Shown in pieces: positions 31,749-41,720 of a stretch of DNA of 64,000 bases; within the stretch, counting starts at the first letter, position 1, and every line of letters begins with the position of its first letter. The notes under the pieces were generated by a model. That model searched no databases. It was not told the origin of the DNA and saw only the letters and a list, made by a program, of their open reading frames with translations. This stretch comes from Pseudopedobacter sp044361595 (lineage in GTDB: Bacteria; Bacteroidota; Bacteroidia; Sphingobacteriales; Sphingobacteriaceae): positions 1 through 64,000 of the forward strand of contig JBIKIN010000010.1 of NCBI GenBank assembly GCA_044361595.1. The letters are read 5' to 3'. The position numbers were made by a program, and so were the translations under genes.

Positions 31749-33851
31749 ATGAATATTAGAACTAACATACTACTAAGAGTTTATGCGGCATTTGGCCTCA
31801 TTATTCTTTTTGCGGTAGCAGTTTTAGCTAAAATGACTCATGTGCAACTAGTACAAGGCAAGAAATATATTGCCATGGCTGATAGTTTAAGCACTAAATA
31901 CGCCGAAATTGAGGCTGCAAGAGGTAATATTTATTCTATTGATGGGAGCTTATTGGCTACCTCTGTACCGGAGTATGATTTAAGAATGGATTTACTGGCT
32001 GGTGGTATAGTAGATGATGAAATATTTTACTCAAAAGTAGATTCTTTAGCTGCAAGTTTAGCTGATTATTTTAAAGACAAGAGTGAAAAAGAATATGCTA
32101 GAGCATTAAGAGATGCTAGAAAAGAGAAATTAGGCTACTTTTTAGTCAAAAGAAACATTACCTATCAAGATTTAAAAACCATAAAAAAGTTCCCTATTTA
32201 TAATTTGGGACGTTACAAAGGTGGATTTATTGCCGTACAAGAGAACAAAAGGATTTTACCATTTAGAGATTTAGCACTAAGAACCATTGGTTATTACAAC
32301 ACAAATTCTAATGCAGCAGTGGGTTTAGAAGGTGCTTATGGCGATTATATCAATGGCGAAACAGGTAAAAGATTAGTACAAAGAATTGCAGGTGGCGTTT
32401 GGATACCAGTTAATGAAGACGCTGAAATAGCGCCAAAAGACGGAGCAGATATTATTTCAACAATTGATGTAAACATTCAAGATTTAGCACAAAACGCCTT
32501 AAAAAAGCAATTGATAAAATCGGCAGCAGATTTTGGTTGTGTTTTGGTAATGGATGTTAAAACTGGCGAGATTAAAGCTATTGCAAATCTTACCAAAGGG
32601 AAAGACGACACCTATCAAGAAACATTTAATTATGCTATTGCCCAAAGTGCCGAGCCTGGCTCAACTTTTAAACTAGCATCATACTTAGTGGCTCTTGACC
32701 AAGGTAAGTTTGGTTTAAACGACATGATGGATACTGAAAATGGACAGTGGAGAGTTTACAACCATACCATTAAAGACCACGAGAATGAGGGTGTTATCCC
32801 TATGAAAGTTGCTTTTGAAAAATCATCTAATGTGGCCATTGTAAAACAAATTTATAGGCACTATAAAGATAATCCGAATGAATTTACAGACGCTTTAAAA
32901 GAGTTGCACTTAGATCAAAAATTGGGTTTACAAATTAATGGAGAAGGAACTCCGCTAATTAAAACTACCAAAAGCAAATCATGGAGCGGACTTACCTTAC
33001 CTCAAATGGCTTATGGCTACGAGTTAAAAATGAGCCCTATTCAGATTTTAACCCTTTATAACGCCGTTGCAAATAATGGCAAAATGATAGCTCCACTATT
33101 TGTTCATGAAATTAGAAGACTAGGCAATACTGTAGAATTATTTAATGCAAGAGTAATTAATAAATCAATATGCTCTGAGAAAACTTTAGGGCTATTAAAA
33201 GAAATGCTTGAGGGAGTTGTGACTGAAGGTACAGCAAGTACAATTAATAATCCGCTTTATAAAATTGCTGGTAAAACAGGTACAGCTCAAGTTGCTGATG
33301 GATCTAATGGCTATAAAGGAAAACGTAAATATCAAGCATCATTTTGTGGGTACTTCCCGGCAGATAATCCAAAATACTCTATGATTGTAGTGGTTCAAAA
33401 TCCAACAAAAGGCTCTTACTATGCTGCCTCAGTTGCTGGACCAGTGTTTAGAGAAATTGCCGATGTTATTATTGGTAGCGACTTAGAATTGAACACCACA
33501 AACAAAGCCCCTCAATTTGTAGGAAACACCAAACTACCCGAAGTAAAGAGCGGCTACAAAAAATCAGCACAAACAGTTTATAAAACATTTGGCATAAAAG
33601 CCTTATACGCATCTAATAACGAAAGTGAAATTGGTATAGATACTAATAGCGGTATAGCCTACAAAGAAGTAAAAATGAATAAAGGCCTAGTGCCAGATGT
33701 TAGCGGTATGGGTTTAAAAGATGCACTTTTTGTACTAGGAAACTCGGGTTTACAACCTATAGTGAAAGGAAATGGCAAAGTAATTAGTCAATCCTTAGCA
33801 TCTGGAACTCCAATTTATAAAGGCACAAGAATATTAATAGAATTACAATAG
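31749..33851 (+). CDS. ftsI: Division-specific penicillin-binding protein (FtsI/SpoVD type) with PASTA domain
   Basis: The class B transpeptidase that cross-links septal peptidoglycan. The 700 residues comprise an N-terminal membrane helix (about 8-28), a PBP dimerisation domain and a transpeptidase domain with the active site SxxK at Ser305 (EPGSTFKLA), SxN at 359-361 (KSSNVAI) and KTGTAQ at about 509. A C-terminal PASTA domain (about 650-700, VPDVSGMGLKDALFVLGNSG) is present, unlike E. coli FtsI. Its stop overlaps the GTG start of murE. Confidence 0.96.
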   Translation: MNIRTNILLRVYAAFGLIILFAVAVLAKMTHVQLVQGKKYIAMADSLSTKYAEIEAARGNIYSIDGSLLATSVPEYDLRMDLLAGGIVDDEIFYSKVDSLAASLADYFKDKSEKEYARALRDARKEKLGYFLVKRNITYQDLKTIKKFPIYNLGRYKGGFIAVQENKRILPFRDLALRTIGYYNTNSNAAVGLEGAYGDYINGETGKRLVQRIAGGVWIPVNEDAEIAPKDGADIISTIDVNIQDLAQNALKKQLIKSAADFGCVLVMDVKTGEIKAIANLTKGKDDTYQETFNYAIAQSAEPGSTFKLASYLVALDQGKFGLNDMMDTENGQWRVYNHTIKDHENEGVIPMKVAFEKSSNVAIVKQIYRHYKDNPNEFTDALKELHLDQKLGLQINGEGTPLIKTTKSKSWSGLTLPQMAYGYELKMSPIQILTLYNAVANNGKMIAPLFVHEIRRLGNTVELFNARVINKSICSEKTLGLLKEMLEGVVTEGTASTINNPLYKIAGKTGTAQVADGSNGYKGKRKYQASFCGYFPADNPKYSMIVVVQNPTKGSYYAASVAGPVFREIADVIIGSDLELNTTNKAPQFVGNTKLPEVKSGYKKSAQTVYKTFGIKALYASNNESEIGIDTNSGIAYKEVKMNKGLVPDVSGMGLKDALFVLGNSGLQPIVKGNGKVISQSLASGTPIYKGTRILIELQ

Positions 33852-35314
33852 TGGCACATTTAACAGACATATTATATACCGTTGCGCTAGAGCAAGTAAT
33901 TGGAAATACTAATTTAGAAATTTCAGGCTTAGCCTTTGACTCTAGAAAGGTAACAGCCAATAGTCTTTTTATTGCAATTAAAGGTACAGTTTCTGATGGT
34001 CATTTATTTATAGAAAAAGCTATTAACTTAGGAGCAAAAGCTATCATTTGTGAGGAAATACCTTCAAATTTAACAGATGGAATTACCTATTTAAAAGTTA
34101 AAAAATCGGCAAAAGCCTTAGGAACAATTGCTACAAATTATCATCAGCATCCATCAAAAAACTTAAAATTAGTTGGAGTAACAGGCACAAACGGAAAAAC
34201 TACCGTTGCAACACTACTTTATAAATTATTTAGAGAATTAGGGTTTAAAGTTGGATTAATTTCTACTGTAGAAAACCAAATAAATGACAAAATTATACCA
34301 TCAACACATACTACACCAGATCCAATTGCCTTAAATCAATTATTGGTAGATATGGTGAATAGTGGTTGCGACTATTGTTTTATGGAAGTAAGCTCTCATG
34401 CTGTTGCTCAATACAGAATTGAAGGCTTAGCGTTTACAGGGGCAATCTTCACTAATATTACGCATGATCATTTAGATTTTCACTTAACTTTTGAAAACTA
34501 CATTAAAGCAAAAAAAACATTCTTTGATGGTTTAACAAAATCTGCTTTTGCTTTAACCAATACCGATGACAAAAACGGAATGGTTATGCTTCAAAACACA
34601 TCAGCTCATAAAAAAACATACGGGCTAAAATCTTTAGCAGATTTTAAAGCAAAAATCATCGAAAATCAATTCTCGGGTTTGCATTTAGATATAGACCAAG
34701 AAGATGTGTATTTTAAATTAGTTGGAAGTTTTAATGCTTCAAACTTATTAGCTGTTTACGGTACAGCATTATTACTAGACCAAGACAAGACAAAGGTTTT
34801 AACAATACTTAGCAGGATAAGTGGCGCAGAAGGAAGATTTGATTTTCTAATTGCTCCAAATAAAGTTGTTGCTATTGTAGATTATGCTCATACGCCAGAT
34901 GCTTTACTAAATGTTTTAAGCACTATAGATAATATAAGAAATAAAACAGAACAAGTAATTACTGTTGTAGGATGTGGTGGCGATAGGGATAAAACAAAAA
35001 GACCGTTAATGGCACAAACTGCTTGCGATTGGAGCAATAAAGTAATCCTTACGTCTGACAACCCTAGAACAGAAAATCCGGAAAGTATTATTGAAGACAT
35101 GAAAGCTGGTATTTCGCCAGTAAATCAGCGCAAAGCAATTGCTATTACAGATAGAAAAGAAGCTATTAAAACAGCTTTTTTAATGGCTCAACCAGGCGAC
35201 ATTATACTTGTAGCGGGCAAAGGGCATGAAAAATACCAAGAAGTTAATGGTGTAAAAACCAACTTTGATGATAAGCAAATATTAAAAGATTGTTTTAACC
35301 AATTAACCAAGTAA
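33851..35314 (+). CDS. murE: UDP-MurNAc-tripeptide synthetase, meso-diaminopimelate-adding
   Basis: MurE adds the third residue of the stem peptide. The 487-residue ligase has the ATP loop GVTGTNGKTTVATLL (about 108-122) and the Mur ligase middle domain THDHLDFH. The motif DNPR (about 403, SDNPRTENPE) is diagnostic for meso-diaminopimelate specificity, so the wall should be DAP-type. Translation starts at GTG, overlapping the ftsI stop by 1 base (TAGTG). Confidence 0.97.
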   Translation: MAHLTDILYTVALEQVIGNTNLEISGLAFDSRKVTANSLFIAIKGTVSDGHLFIEKAINLGAKAIICEEIPSNLTDGITYLKVKKSAKALGTIATNYHQHPSKNLKLVGVTGTNGKTTVATLLYKLFRELGFKVGLISTVENQINDKIIPSTHTTPDPIALNQLLVDMVNSGCDYCFMEVSSHAVAQYRIEGLAFTGAIFTNITHDHLDFHLTFENYIKAKKTFFDGLTKSAFALTNTDDKNGMVMLQNTSAHKKTYGLKSLADFKAKIIENQFSGLHLDIDQEDVYFKLVGSFNASNLLAVYGTALLLDQDKTKVLTILSRISGAEGRFDFLIAPNKVVAIVDYAHTPDALLNVLSTIDNIRNKTEQVITVVGCGGDRDKTKRPLMAQTACDWSNKVILTSDNPRTENPESIIEDMKAGISPVNQRKAIAITDRKEAIKTAFLMAQPGDIILVAGKGHEKYQEVNGVKTNFDDKQILKDCFNQLTK

Positions 35315-35318
35315 GCCT

Positions 35319-36614
35319 ATGTTGTACCATCTATTTATTTATTTAGAAAAGCAATTTGATTTCCCTGGGGCTGGCTTGTTTCAGTTTATATCTTTTAGAG
35401 CTGGTATGGCCATGATACTTTCATTAGTTATTACTACGGTTTATGGCAATAGATTAATAAACTATTTAAGATACAAACAGGTAGGCGAAACGGTAAGAAA
35501 CTTGGGATTAGAAGGACAATCTCAAAAACAAGGTACACCTACTATGGGTGGCTTAATTATAATTGCCGGTATACTTATCCCTACTTTATTATTTGCCCGC
35601 TTAGAAAATATTTACATCATCCTAATGGTTGTAACCACCGTTTGGATGGGTGCTATTGGGTTTTTAGACGATTACATTAAAGTATTTAGAAAAAATAAAG
35701 AAGGTTTAGCCGGAAGATTTAAAATAATAGGTCAGGTTGGGTTATCTCTAATTATTGGATGGACTATGTTTTTTCATCCTGATATTTTAGTTAGACAAAC
35801 TGTAAGCGAAGTTCCTGTAATAGTTAAAACTCAAAAAGCTGGCAATACTTTTAAGGAAGAAATAATTAACGCTAACGGAGACAAATTAATTAGGGTACAA
35901 AAAAGTAATGGTATTTATTACGCAAAAGATGTAAAGTCGACCAAAACTAATATTCCATTTTATAAGAACAATGAATTTGATTACGCCAAAGTTCTTAAGT
36001 TTTTGGGTAATGATTATGAAAAATACGCCTTAGTTGTTTTTCTATTATTTGTAATTGTAATTATAACTGCTGTTTCTAACGGTGCAAACATTACCGATGG
36101 AATAGATGGATTAGCCACAGGCACCTCTGCTATTATCGGTATTACTCTAGCCTTGCTTGCCTATGTTTCTGGAAACACCATCATAGCCGATTATCTCAAA
36201 ATTATTTATATACCAAACTCGGGCGAGTTAGTAATATTTGCTTCGGCCTTTGTGGGTGCTTGTATTGGCTTTTTATGGTATAACGCCTACCCTGCGCAGG
36301 TTTTTATGGGCGATACTGGAAGTTTAACTATTGGTGGAATCATTGCTGTATTTGCTATCATGATACGTAAAGAACTATTAATACCAATACTATGTGGCGT
36401 GTTTTTGATAGAAAATCTATCAGTAATAATGCAGGTAAGCTGGTTTAAATACACCAAAAAGAAATTTGGCGAAGGCAGAAGAATCTTCTTAATGTCGCCA
36501 TTACATCACCATTATCAAAAGAAAGGATATCACGAATCTAAAATTGTAAGCAGGTTTTGGATTATAGGAATATTACTAGCTATAATAACCATCGTAACCC
36601 TAAAATTAAGATAA
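35319..36614 (+). CDS. mraY: Phospho-MurNAc-pentapeptide transferase with periplasmic insertion
   Basis: MraY makes lipid I on the inner membrane. The 431 residues include about ten hydrophobic helices and the family signatures GTPTMGGL, GFLDDYIKVF, NITDGIDGLATG and the HHHYQ loop. It is some 70 residues longer than E. coli MraY (360) because of a polar insertion at about 155-230 (VPVIVKTQKAGNTFKEEI through KNNEFDYAKVLKF), a feature known from Bacteroidota. It lies 4 bases after murE. Confidence 0.97.
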   Translation: MLYHLFIYLEKQFDFPGAGLFQFISFRAGMAMILSLVITTVYGNRLINYLRYKQVGETVRNLGLEGQSQKQGTPTMGGLIIIAGILIPTLLFARLENIYIILMVVTTVWMGAIGFLDDYIKVFRKNKEGLAGRFKIIGQVGLSLIIGWTMFFHPDILVRQTVSEVPVIVKTQKAGNTFKEEIINANGDKLIRVQKSNGIYYAKDVKSTKTNIPFYKNNEFDYAKVLKFLGNDYEKYALVVFLLFVIVIITAVSNGANITDGIDGLATGTSAIIGITLALLAYVSGNTIIADYLKIIYIPNSGELVIFASAFVGACIGFLWYNAYPAQVFMGDTGSLTIGGIIAVFAIMIRKELLIPILCGVFLIENLSVIMQVSWFKYTKKKFGEGRRIFLMSPLHHHYQKKGYHESKIVSRFWIIGILLAIITIVTLKLR

Positions 36615-36620
36615 ATAAGA

Positions 36621-37958
36621 ATGAAAAGAGTAGTGATTTTAGGTTCAGGCGAGAGTGGCGTAGGTGCTGCAATTTTAGCTCAAAAACAAGGATTTGATGT
36701 TTTTGTATCTGATTTTGGAACCATTAAGCCAGCTTATCAAAAAGAATTAGAAGAATTAAATATAGCTTTTGAATCAAATCAACATACCCAAGAATTGATT
36801 CTTAATGCTACCGAGGTTATAAAAAGTCCTGGTATTTCTGATCAAGTATCAATTGTTAAAAAACTTAAAGATTTAGGTATACCAGTAATTTCTGAAATAG
36901 AATTTGCTGGGCGATACAGCAATGCTAAGATGATTTGCATTACAGGATCGAACGGAAAATCTACGACCACCATGTTTACCTATCACATACTACAAAATGC
37001 TGGGTTAAACGTAGGCTTAGCTGGAAACATTGGCAAAAGCTTTGCTCGTCAGGTTGCATTAAATCACTTTGATTATTACGTACTAGAAATTAGCAGTTTT
37101 ATGCTAGACAATATGTACGAGTTTAAAGCAGACATAGCTGTTTTGCTGAATATAACGCCAGATCATCTAGATAGATATGATTACAAAATGTCTAACTACA
37201 TCAAATCTAAATTTAGGATAGTTCAAAATCAGACGGAGGAAGATCATTTCATCTATTGTGATGATGATGATAGCATCAAAGAATTTATGGCTGATAAGGA
37301 ATTCAAAATGAAGAAATATCCTTTTTCTATAGAACACGAAATTAAAAACGGAGCATACTTAACAGAAAATAAACTTATGATTAATCTTAGCAATTCAGAC
37401 AAATTTGATATCACCATCCAAGATTTAGCAATTCAAGGGAAACACAATACTTACAATTCTATGGCATCTGGAATAACTGCTAAAATATTAGACATTAGAA
37501 ATGAGAGTATCCGCGAAAGCATGGGGAACTACAAAAACATAGACCACCGTTTAGAGTTTGTAGCCAATGTATCTGGAATAACTTTTATAAACGATTCTAA
37601 GGCAACCAATGTAAACTCGGTTTGGTATGCACTAGAGTCTATCAAAACAGATATCGTTTTGATAATGGGAGGAGTTGACAAAGGCAACGATTATACAATG
37701 CTAAAGAGTTTGGTAAGAGATAAAGTTAAAGCTATTATTTGTTTGGGGAAAGATAATAAAGCATTACACGATGCCTTTGAAGAAGATGTTGAAGTTATGG
37801 TTAATACATTCTCGGCAAGTGAAGCGGTTCAAATTGCATATCACATGGCTAAAAAAGGAAGTACAGTTTTACTTTCGCCTGCTTGTGCAAGCTTTGATTT
37901 ATTTAAAAATTATGAAGACCGCGGCGACCAATTTAAAGCAGCTGTAAAAGAATTATAA
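36621..37958 (+). CDS. murD: UDP-MurNAc-L-alanine:D-glutamate ligase
   Basis: MurD adds D-glutamate to UDP-MurNAc-alanine in the cytoplasm. The 445-residue protein has the N-terminal nucleotide-binding start VVILGSGESGVGAAILA, the ATP loop CITGSNGKSTTTMF (about 111-124), NITPDHLDRY, and the C-terminal ATP-site segment FINDSKATNVNSVWYAL. Length is standard. It lies 6 bases after mraY and 1 base before ftsW. Confidence 0.97.
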   Translation: MKRVVILGSGESGVGAAILAQKQGFDVFVSDFGTIKPAYQKELEELNIAFESNQHTQELILNATEVIKSPGISDQVSIVKKLKDLGIPVISEIEFAGRYSNAKMICITGSNGKSTTTMFTYHILQNAGLNVGLAGNIGKSFARQVALNHFDYYVLEISSFMLDNMYEFKADIAVLLNITPDHLDRYDYKMSNYIKSKFRIVQNQTEEDHFIYCDDDDSIKEFMADKEFKMKKYPFSIEHEIKNGAYLTENKLMINLSNSDKFDITIQDLAIQGKHNTYNSMASGITAKILDIRNESIRESMGNYKNIDHRLEFVANVSGITFINDSKATNVNSVWYALESIKTDIVLIMGGVDKGNDYTMLKSLVRDKVKAIICLGKDNKALHDAFEEDVEVMVNTFSASEAVQIAYHMAKKGSTVLLSPACASFDLFKNYEDRGDQFKAAVKEL

Positions 37959-37959
37959 A

Positions 37960-39135
37960 ATGATAAAAGCAGTTTTAGACTTAACCAAAGGAGATAGATG
38001 GATTTGGATAATTATTATCCTATTATCCTTAGTATCTGTTTTAGCGGTATATAGCGCTACGGGAACTTTAGCCTACAAAAGAGGTGTAGGTTCAGAATCG
38101 TTGATGCTAAAACATTTGCTATTCATTATACTTGGCTTTGTATTAATCTATTTTTCGCATTTACTTAATTACCGTTATTACGCGGGAATATCTAAAGTTT
38201 TAATGGTTGTTACTATACCATTACTTCTTTATACTTTATTATTTGGTAGCCACGTAAACGATGCGAGTAGATGGATTGCAATACCCGGAACTGGCTTAAC
38301 TTTCCAAACTTCTGATTTAGCTAAACTAGCTTTAATCACCTATCTAGCAAGAACACTAACTAAAAAACAAGAAAATATAAAAGATGTAAAAAAAGCATTT
38401 ATACCTATTATGGGCTCTGTATGCTTGGTATTTATTTTAATTGGCTTAGCAAATCTTTCTACTGCTTTAATGCTGTTTGGAGTAAGTATTTTGATATTAT
38501 TAATTGGTAGAATTAGCATGAAACAAATTGCAATAGTATGTGTGGGTGGTGCCGCATTATTAGCAGTATTGGTGTTTTTTGGGCCAAGAAGAGAAACTTA
38601 CAAATCAAGGATTAAAGCTTATACTAATCCAGAAATGCAAAATTCTGATAGAACCTATCAACAAGACCAAGCAAAAATTGCGATAGCCTCTGGAGGAATA
38701 TTAGGAAAAGGGCCTGGTAACAGTACCCAAAGAAACTTTTTACCTCACCCCTATTCTGATTTTATTTTTGCAATTATAGTAGAAGAATATGGTCTAACAG
38801 GAGGATTTATAATAGTGATTTTATATGTAATTCTAATGTATAGAATCATGAAAATTGTAACTCAAGCACCAAAAGCATTTGGTGCTTTGCTAGCCGCCGG
38901 ACTAGGTTTTAGTTTAACCATACAAGCCTTAGCCAATATGGCTGTAGCAGTAAATTTATTCCCGGTAACTGGGGTGCCACTTCCATTAGTGAGTATGGGT
39001 GGTACATCTATATTGTTTACCAGTATTGCATTTGGAATTATATTATCTGTGAGTAAAGATGTTGAGGAATATAAATCTGATAATAGCATTAAAGAAGATA
39101 AAATTATAGTAGGCGAAATACCTGCGCTGGCGTAG
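37960..39135 (+). CDS. ftsW: Septal peptidoglycan glycosyltransferase FtsW
   Basis: FtsW is the SEDS-family polymerase that works with the division PBP. The 391-residue membrane protein has about ten helices and SEDS signatures: the region LTFQTSDLAKLALITYLA, GNSTQRNFLPHPYSDFIFAI and the C-terminal GVPLPLVSMGGTSILF. The gene is followed by a 133-base spacer before murG, much longer than other gaps in the cluster. Confidence 0.96.
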   Translation: MIKAVLDLTKGDRWIWIIIILLSLVSVLAVYSATGTLAYKRGVGSESLMLKHLLFIILGFVLIYFSHLLNYRYYAGISKVLMVVTIPLLLYTLLFGSHVNDASRWIAIPGTGLTFQTSDLAKLALITYLARTLTKKQENIKDVKKAFIPIMGSVCLVFILIGLANLSTALMLFGVSILILLIGRISMKQIAIVCVGGAALLAVLVFFGPRRETYKSRIKAYTNPEMQNSDRTYQQDQAKIAIASGGILGKGPGNSTQRNFLPHPYSDFIFAIIVEEYGLTGGFIIVILYVILMYRIMKIVTQAPKAFGALLAAGLGFSLTIQALANMAVAVNLFPVTGVPLPLVSMGGTSILFTSIAFGIILSVSKDVEEYKSDNSIKEDKIIVGEIPALA

Positions 39136-39268
39136 TGATAATGAGAGAAGGATTGAATTAGTTAATGAATGAGTGAATGAAGGATAGAAAGAATGTATGA
39201 TGGTAAAAGTTTTGCGTTTAGTTATTCTATCATTCAAAATTCAATAATTCAAAATTAAAAATATAAAG
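39136..39268. repeat. Atypical spacer between ftsW and murG with a short direct repeat
   Basis: Apart from the ftsA-ftsZ gap, this is the only spacer over 10 bases inside mraZ-ftsZ. The 10-mer ATTCAAAATT occurs twice, at 39232-39241 and 39247-39256, 15 bp apart. The part before it is purine-rich with several GAATGA/GAATGT words. No gene, terminator or full promoter is evident. It may hold an internal promoter for murG or be relic sequence. Confidence 0.4.
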
Positions 39269-40366
39269 ATGTCAAAAAAAATAATCATAAGTGGTGGAGG
39301 TACAGGAGGACATATTTTTCCTGCTGTGGCTATTGCTAATGCATTAAAAAAAATCGACTCAAATATTGAAATCTTGTTTGTTGGAGCTTTAGGCCGTATG
39401 GAAATGGAAAAAGTGCCGGCAGAGGGATATAAAATAATAGGCTTACCCATTCAGGGATTTCAAAGAAAAAATTTAGCAAAAAATTTAACATTACCATTTA
39501 AGATTATTGGAAGTATAAGTAAAGCAATTAAAATTATAAAAGATTTTAAACCTCATGTAGTTGTTGGCGTAGGAGGTTATGCTTCGGGTCCATTATTATA
39601 TGCTGCGTCTTTAAAAGGTATTCCATATTTAATTCAAGAACAGAACTCTTACGCAGGTATAACAAATAAATTATTAGGTAGAAAAGCGAAAAAAATATGT
39701 GTAGCATTTGATAATATGCATTCTTTTTTTCCATCTGATAGAATTATAAAAACTGGCAATCCGGTTAGAAAAACAGTTATAGAAATTGAAGGTAAAAAAG
39801 AAGAAGCTGCCTCCTTTTTTGAACTAGACATCAACAAAAAAACAGTTTTGGTAGTAGGTGGTAGTTTAGGATCACGTACACTTAATAACAGCATGATTGC
39901 TGGATTAAAACAACTAGAAAGCAATAAAATTCAGCTTATTTGGCAAACAGGAAAATATTATTACAAAAACATAGCAGAAAATTATACTGAAATGCCTAAA
40001 TGTAATGGTATAAGAATTTATGAGTTTTTAAACCGTATGGATTTGGCTTTTGCCATGGCAGATGTAATTATTTCTAGAGCTGGTGCAGGTACAATTGCAG
40101 AACTGTGTCTAATTAACAAACCAGTTATTCTAGTGCCATCACCAAACGTAGCAGAAGATCATCAAACAAAAAATGCAGAAGCATTAGTTAAAGAAAACGC
40201 AGCCATATTAATAACAGATGAGCATGCCGAAGCTGATTTAGTGGATCAAACTATAACACTTTTAAGAGATCCGAAGAAAATTGAAACGCTATCTAAGCAA
40301 ATATCAAAATTAGGAATCGCAAACTCTGACGAACAGATTGCTTTAGAAATATTAAAACTAGCTTAA
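39269..40366 (+). CDS. murG: UDP-GlcNAc:lipid I N-acetylglucosaminyltransferase
   Basis: MurG converts lipid I to lipid II on the inner face of the membrane. The 365-residue GT-B enzyme has the N-terminal glycine-rich loop IISGGGTGGHIFPAVAIANAL, VVGVGGYASGPLLYAA, and the C-terminal donor-binding region ADVIISRAGAGTIAELCLI. Length is standard. It is 1 base from murC. Confidence 0.97.
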   Translation: MSKKIIISGGGTGGHIFPAVAIANALKKIDSNIEILFVGALGRMEMEKVPAEGYKIIGLPIQGFQRKNLAKNLTLPFKIIGSISKAIKIIKDFKPHVVVGVGGYASGPLLYAASLKGIPYLIQEQNSYAGITNKLLGRKAKKICVAFDNMHSFFPSDRIIKTGNPVRKTVIEIEGKKEEAASFFELDINKKTVLVVGGSLGSRTLNNSMIAGLKQLESNKIQLIWQTGKYYYKNIAENYTEMPKCNGIRIYEFLNRMDLAFAMADVIISRAGAGTIAELCLINKPVILVPSPNVAEDHQTKNAEALVKENAAILITDEHAEADLVDQTITLLRDPKKIETLSKQISKLGIANSDEQIALEILKLA

Positions 40367-40367
40367 A

Positions 40368-41720
40368 ATGATTAATATAAATGATATCAAACGAGTATAC
40401 CTTATCGGCATTGGCGGGATAGGTATGAGCGGACTTGCAAGATATTTTAATCAAAGGGGATGTTTAGTTTATGGTTATGATAAAACATTAACACCATTAA
40501 CCAAAGAGTTAGTACACGAAGGAATTGGAATCTCTTATGTAGATGATAGCAACCTAATTCCCATTTCTTTTCAAAACAATGACAGTGAAACACTAATTAT
40601 ATATACACCTGCCATTCCAAAAGAAAGCAATATTTTAAGTTTCTTTAAAAAAGAAAATTTCGATTTATACAAACGCTCTCAAGTATTAGGGATAATTTCT
40701 AACAGCATGTACTGCGTAGCTATAGCCGGCACACATGGTAAAACAACCACAAGCAGTTTAGTTGCACATTTATTAAGAGAAGGTGGTATAGATTGCTCGG
40801 CCTTTCTGGGCGGCATTGCTAGCAATTATGATTCTAATCTTTTAATTGGTAAACATGATGTGGTTGTGGTTGAAGCAGATGAATACGATCGATCATTTCT
40901 AACACTACATCCAGATATTGCGGTAATTACATCTATGGATGCCGATCATTTAGACATCTATGGTGCCGAAGAACAACTGCATCAATCTTTTCAGCTTTTT
41001 GCAAATCAGGTAAAAAGCGATGGAGAAATCATCGTTAGAGAAGGCTTACCAATTTCAAGGGGAACGTCATACGGTTTATCAACATCGGCGAAAGCCAAAG
41101 GATATAATCTAAAAGTTAAAAACGGAGCATTCCATTTCGATTTTGAAAATGACAACATCAAACTAGAAGATTTAATGCTTGGTTTACCAGGTCAACATAA
41201 TATAGAAAATGCAGTTGCAGCAATTCAAATTGCACTAACATTAAATATAAAACCAGATTTAATTAGAGCAGGATTAGCGTCGTTTAAAGGGGTAAAAAGA
41301 AGATTTGAATATCAGGTAAAAACTGATAATCATATTTATATTGATGATTATGCACATCACCCCGAAGAGTTAAAAGCTTGCTTTAAAGCTGTAAGAACCT
41401 TATATCCTAACAAAAAATTATCAGTTATTTTTCAACCTCATTTATATAGTAGAACAAGAGATTTTGCTCAAGAGTTCTCCGAAGTATTAAATACTACCGA
41501 TGAATTAATTTTATTAGATATATATCCAGCTAGAGAACTGCCTATAGAAGGAGTTAATAGTAAGATGCTTGCTGACAAAATAGATGTTCATAAAGTAACA
41601 CTTTGTGGAAAAGAAGAGTGCTTGGAAATTATAAAGAACCAAAAACCAGAACTACTTTTGACGGTTGGTGCAGGCGATATTGATACATTAGTTTCACCTA
41701 TTAAAAATATATTGAGCTAG
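40368..41720 (+). CDS. murC: UDP-MurNAc:L-alanine ligase
   Basis: MurC adds the first alanine of the stem peptide. The 450 residues carry the N-terminal Rossmann loop VYLIGIGGIGMSGLARYF, the ATP loop IAGTHGKTTTSSLVAHLL (about 121-138), VVEADEYDRSFL, and the YIDDYAHHPEELKA segment, all diagnostic of MurC. The stop overlaps the GTG start of ftsQ by 1 base. Confidence 0.97.
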   Translation: MININDIKRVYLIGIGGIGMSGLARYFNQRGCLVYGYDKTLTPLTKELVHEGIGISYVDDSNLIPISFQNNDSETLIIYTPAIPKESNILSFFKKENFDLYKRSQVLGIISNSMYCVAIAGTHGKTTTSSLVAHLLREGGIDCSAFLGGIASNYDSNLLIGKHDVVVVEADEYDRSFLTLHPDIAVITSMDADHLDIYGAEEQLHQSFQLFANQVKSDGEIIVREGLPISRGTSYGLSTSAKAKGYNLKVKNGAFHFDFENDNIKLEDLMLGLPGQHNIENAVAAIQIALTLNIKPDLIRAGLASFKGVKRRFEYQVKTDNHIYIDDYAHHPEELKACFKAVRTLYPNKKLSVIFQPHLYSRTRDFAQEFSEVLNTTDELILLDIYPARELPIEGVNSKMLADKIDVHKVTLCGKEECLEIIKNQKPELLLTVGAGDIDTLVSPIKNILS

